Shown: piece after piece, positions 5,016 to 5,787 of the stretch
Layout: each line of letters starts with the position of its first letter
Numbering within the stretch: the first letter of the stretch is position 1
Assembly (NCBI GenBank): GCA_022360075.1
Contig: JAKSDN010000086.1
Span: forward strand, 1-5,787
DNA from: Kiloniellales bacterium
Lineage (GTDB): Bacteria; Pseudomonadota; Alphaproteobacteria; Kiloniellales; JAKSDN01
Direction: 5' to 3'
DNA length: 5,787 nt
Notes under the pieces: model-generated
The model's input: the letters and a program-made list of their open reading frames with translations, nothing else
Database searches by the model: none
What the model was told of the DNA's origin: nothing
Translations under genes and position numbers: made by a program

Positions 5016-5387
5016 TTATGTCGGTCGCGCCGTCGGAGCTTGCTCCAGTTCTTCGCTGCTCGATGACGGGGTGAACTGGTGCATGACGGCGATGCCGGCG
5101 ACGATGAGCAGCATTCCGAGCACCACGCCCGGGTTCAGGCGCTCGCCATAGAGCAACGCGCCGACGACGCCCATGCAGACGATGCCGGCGCCGGCCCATA
5201 CCGCATAGGTCAGCCCGATCGGCAGGACCTTGAGCGCCAGCGATTCCAGATAGAACGAGGCGGCGAGGCCCAGGCCGAAGACGAGGGCGGGCAGCAACCG
5301 CGTAAAGCCCTGGGTTTCCTTCAGGGCAGTGAGGGCGATCACCTCGAAGAGGATGGCAAACGCCAGGATCGCATAGGTGACGGTCAT
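5016..5387 (-). CDS. Small multidrug resistance (SMR/EmrE-like) family transporter
   Basis: A 123-aa protein with four transmembrane segments at about residues 4-21, 33-52, 58-78 and 86-103, the SMR size and topology. The proton- and drug-binding Glu is present at residue 15 (AILFEVIALTALK). The GFTRLLP motif and LPIGLTYAVWAGAGIV with Trp64 match EmrE. SMR proteins work as dual-topology dimers in the inner membrane and exchange protons for cationic drugs, polyamines or guanidinium. The position of EmrE Tyr40 holds Leu here, so the substrate may differ. A polar tail rich in Ser, Glu and Pro (about 106-123) extends beyond the usual C-terminus. Start ATG 5387-5385 with GGAGG 4 nt upstream, an excellent ribosome binding site. 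No SMR partner gene adjoins, so a homodimer is likely. It converges on the lipoprotein gene. Confidence 0.9.
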   Translation of the reverse strand: MTVTYAILAFAILFEVIALTALKETQGFTRLLPALVFGLGLAASFYLESLALKVLPIGLTYAVWAGAGIVCMGVVGALLYGERLNPGVVLGMLLIVAGIAVMHQFTPSSSSEELEQAPTARPT

Positions 5388-5482
5388 CCGGCCTCCGCTG
5401 CTTCAGGCGGTTCGGGCCATACCGCATTGTCCGTCCCTGTCGTTGTCCCTTCGCATCTAGGAACGAGGGCACGCCCGGCGAA

Positions 5483-5496
5483 GTGACGCGCGTCAC
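5483..5496. promoter_or_regulatory. Perfect 14-bp palindrome GTGACGCGCGTCAC, candidate CRP/FNR-type operator
   Basis: The sequence is fully self-complementary and has the GTGA-N6-TCAC form bound by CRP/FNR-superfamily regulators; the right half extends to TCACA. It lies 96 bp upstream of the SMR start codon, in the gene-free leader. I cannot place a convincing -35/-10 pair beside it. Assignment to a regulator is inference. Confidence 0.4.
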
Positions 5497-5655
5497 AGAA
5501 CTTGGAAAACGTTAGAGCCTGGCCCGAAATGAGGCCCGCGAGATCAATGCGTTGCCACACTACAATCGTAAGAGGGTCAAGAGTCCGGGCGGTGTTGGCA
5601 GTATCGAGCGATGGTGGCGCGTTGCGATCTTGGCTGCAGTGCCGGCGTGCGTGCT

Positions 5656-5690
5656 TCGAGACGCTCCTTTGGGGCTCCTCGGCATGAGGA
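5656..5690 (-). repeat. Dispersed palindromic repeat, copy 3 (inverted, diverged)
   Basis: Read on the minus strand, it has TCCTCATGCCGAGGAGC, a changed middle hairpin (CCCC-AAA-GGAG), then CGTCTCGA. The two ends match copies 1 and 2 while the second hairpin is remodelled. Its orientation opposes copy 2, 24 bp away. Confidence 0.6.
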
Positions 5691-5714
5691 AGGCCTTTGC
5701 TGGCATTAAGATTG

Positions 5715-5752
5715 CTCCTCATGCTGAGGAGCGCTCGGCAGAGCGCGTCTCG
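5715..5752 (+). repeat. Dispersed palindromic repeat, copy 2 (double hairpin)
   Basis: GCTCCTCA-TGC-TGAGGAGC (5714-5732) and GCGCTC-GGCA-GAGCGC (5731-5746) are perfect stems, followed by GTCTCGG. It matches copy 1 at 34 of 38 positions. Together with copy 3 it forms a large imperfect palindrome spanning about 5652-5757. Confidence 0.75.
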
Positions 5753-5787
5753 GTTGCGCCGGGAGACCGGCAAGGAGTAGGTGGTGA

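Larger units (their letters stand above)
5388..5787. other. Gene-free right end: SMR leader, operator-like palindrome and repeats
   Basis: I find no convincing gene here. A minus-strand frame of 129 codons covers 5384-5773 but runs through the repeat copies, has no family resemblance and no clear ribosome binding site. The stretch holds the SMR ribosome binding site (GGAGG at 5396-5392), the 14-bp palindrome and the inverted repeat pair. AAGGAG at 5772-5777 is followed after 6 nt by GTG at 5784-5786. That could be the ribosome binding site and start of a plus-strand gene beyond the window, but nothing of the protein is visible. Confidence 0.45.

Noticed and set aside
5384..5773. 129-codon minus-strand frame ending 4 nt into the SMR gene, resembling a translationally coupled upstream gene
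   Set aside because: Much of it is translated repeat DNA, no ribosome binding site or domain is visible, and the SMR gene has its own strong site. The 4-nt overlap is probably chance.

Overview
This is a GC-rich chromosomal segment, most likely from an alphaproteobacterium. That placement is an inference from high GC, the style of the adenosine-kinase-like N-terminus, the IS427-type insertion sequence, and dispersed palindromic intergenic repeats of a kind I associate with alphaproteobacterial genomes. I cannot name the genus.

Layout, left to right. The left edge holds the 5' end of a PfkB-family (adenosine kinase-like) gene on the minus strand, with a good sigma-70-type promoter. Next comes a stretch with AT-richer patches. 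It carries the 3' part of a conserved hypothetical gene (DUF4276-like, minus strand) whose 5' side is interrupted by a 948-bp IS5-family (IS427-group) insertion sequence at 868-1815. The IS has imperfect terminal inverted repeats, TTAA on both sides, and a transposase split over two frames at an A5G5 run. Beyond the IS lies about 170 bp of palindromic repeat DNA.

The middle of the window is a back-to-back pair only 28 bp apart: a Tlc/NTT-type nucleotide transporter homologue (minus) and a secreted beta-lactamase-fold serine hydrolase (plus). A small palindrome between them contains both ribosome binding sites. Downstream of the hydrolase is a lipoprotein gene with a PEGA-like domain and a charged helical tail. 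Its Shine-Dalgarno sequence lies inside a GC-rich hairpin. Converging on it from the right is a small multidrug resistance (SMR) transporter gene.

The last 400 bp contain no convincing gene. They hold the SMR leader with a perfect 14-bp GTGA-N6-TCAC palindrome, an inverted pair of the dispersed repeat, and a possible ribosome binding site at the right edge.

No single pathway unites the window. The transporter and kinase could both act in purine nucleotide or nucleoside handling. They lie on the same strand and are separated only by the disrupted gene, the IS and repeat DNA. The hydrolase, lipoprotein and SMR pump are all envelope proteins. I see no CRISPR array, tRNA, rRNA or prophage. The most notable points are the compact divergent regulatory region, the hairpin-sequestered ribosome binding site, the IS-disrupted gene, and the covarying repeat hairpins.
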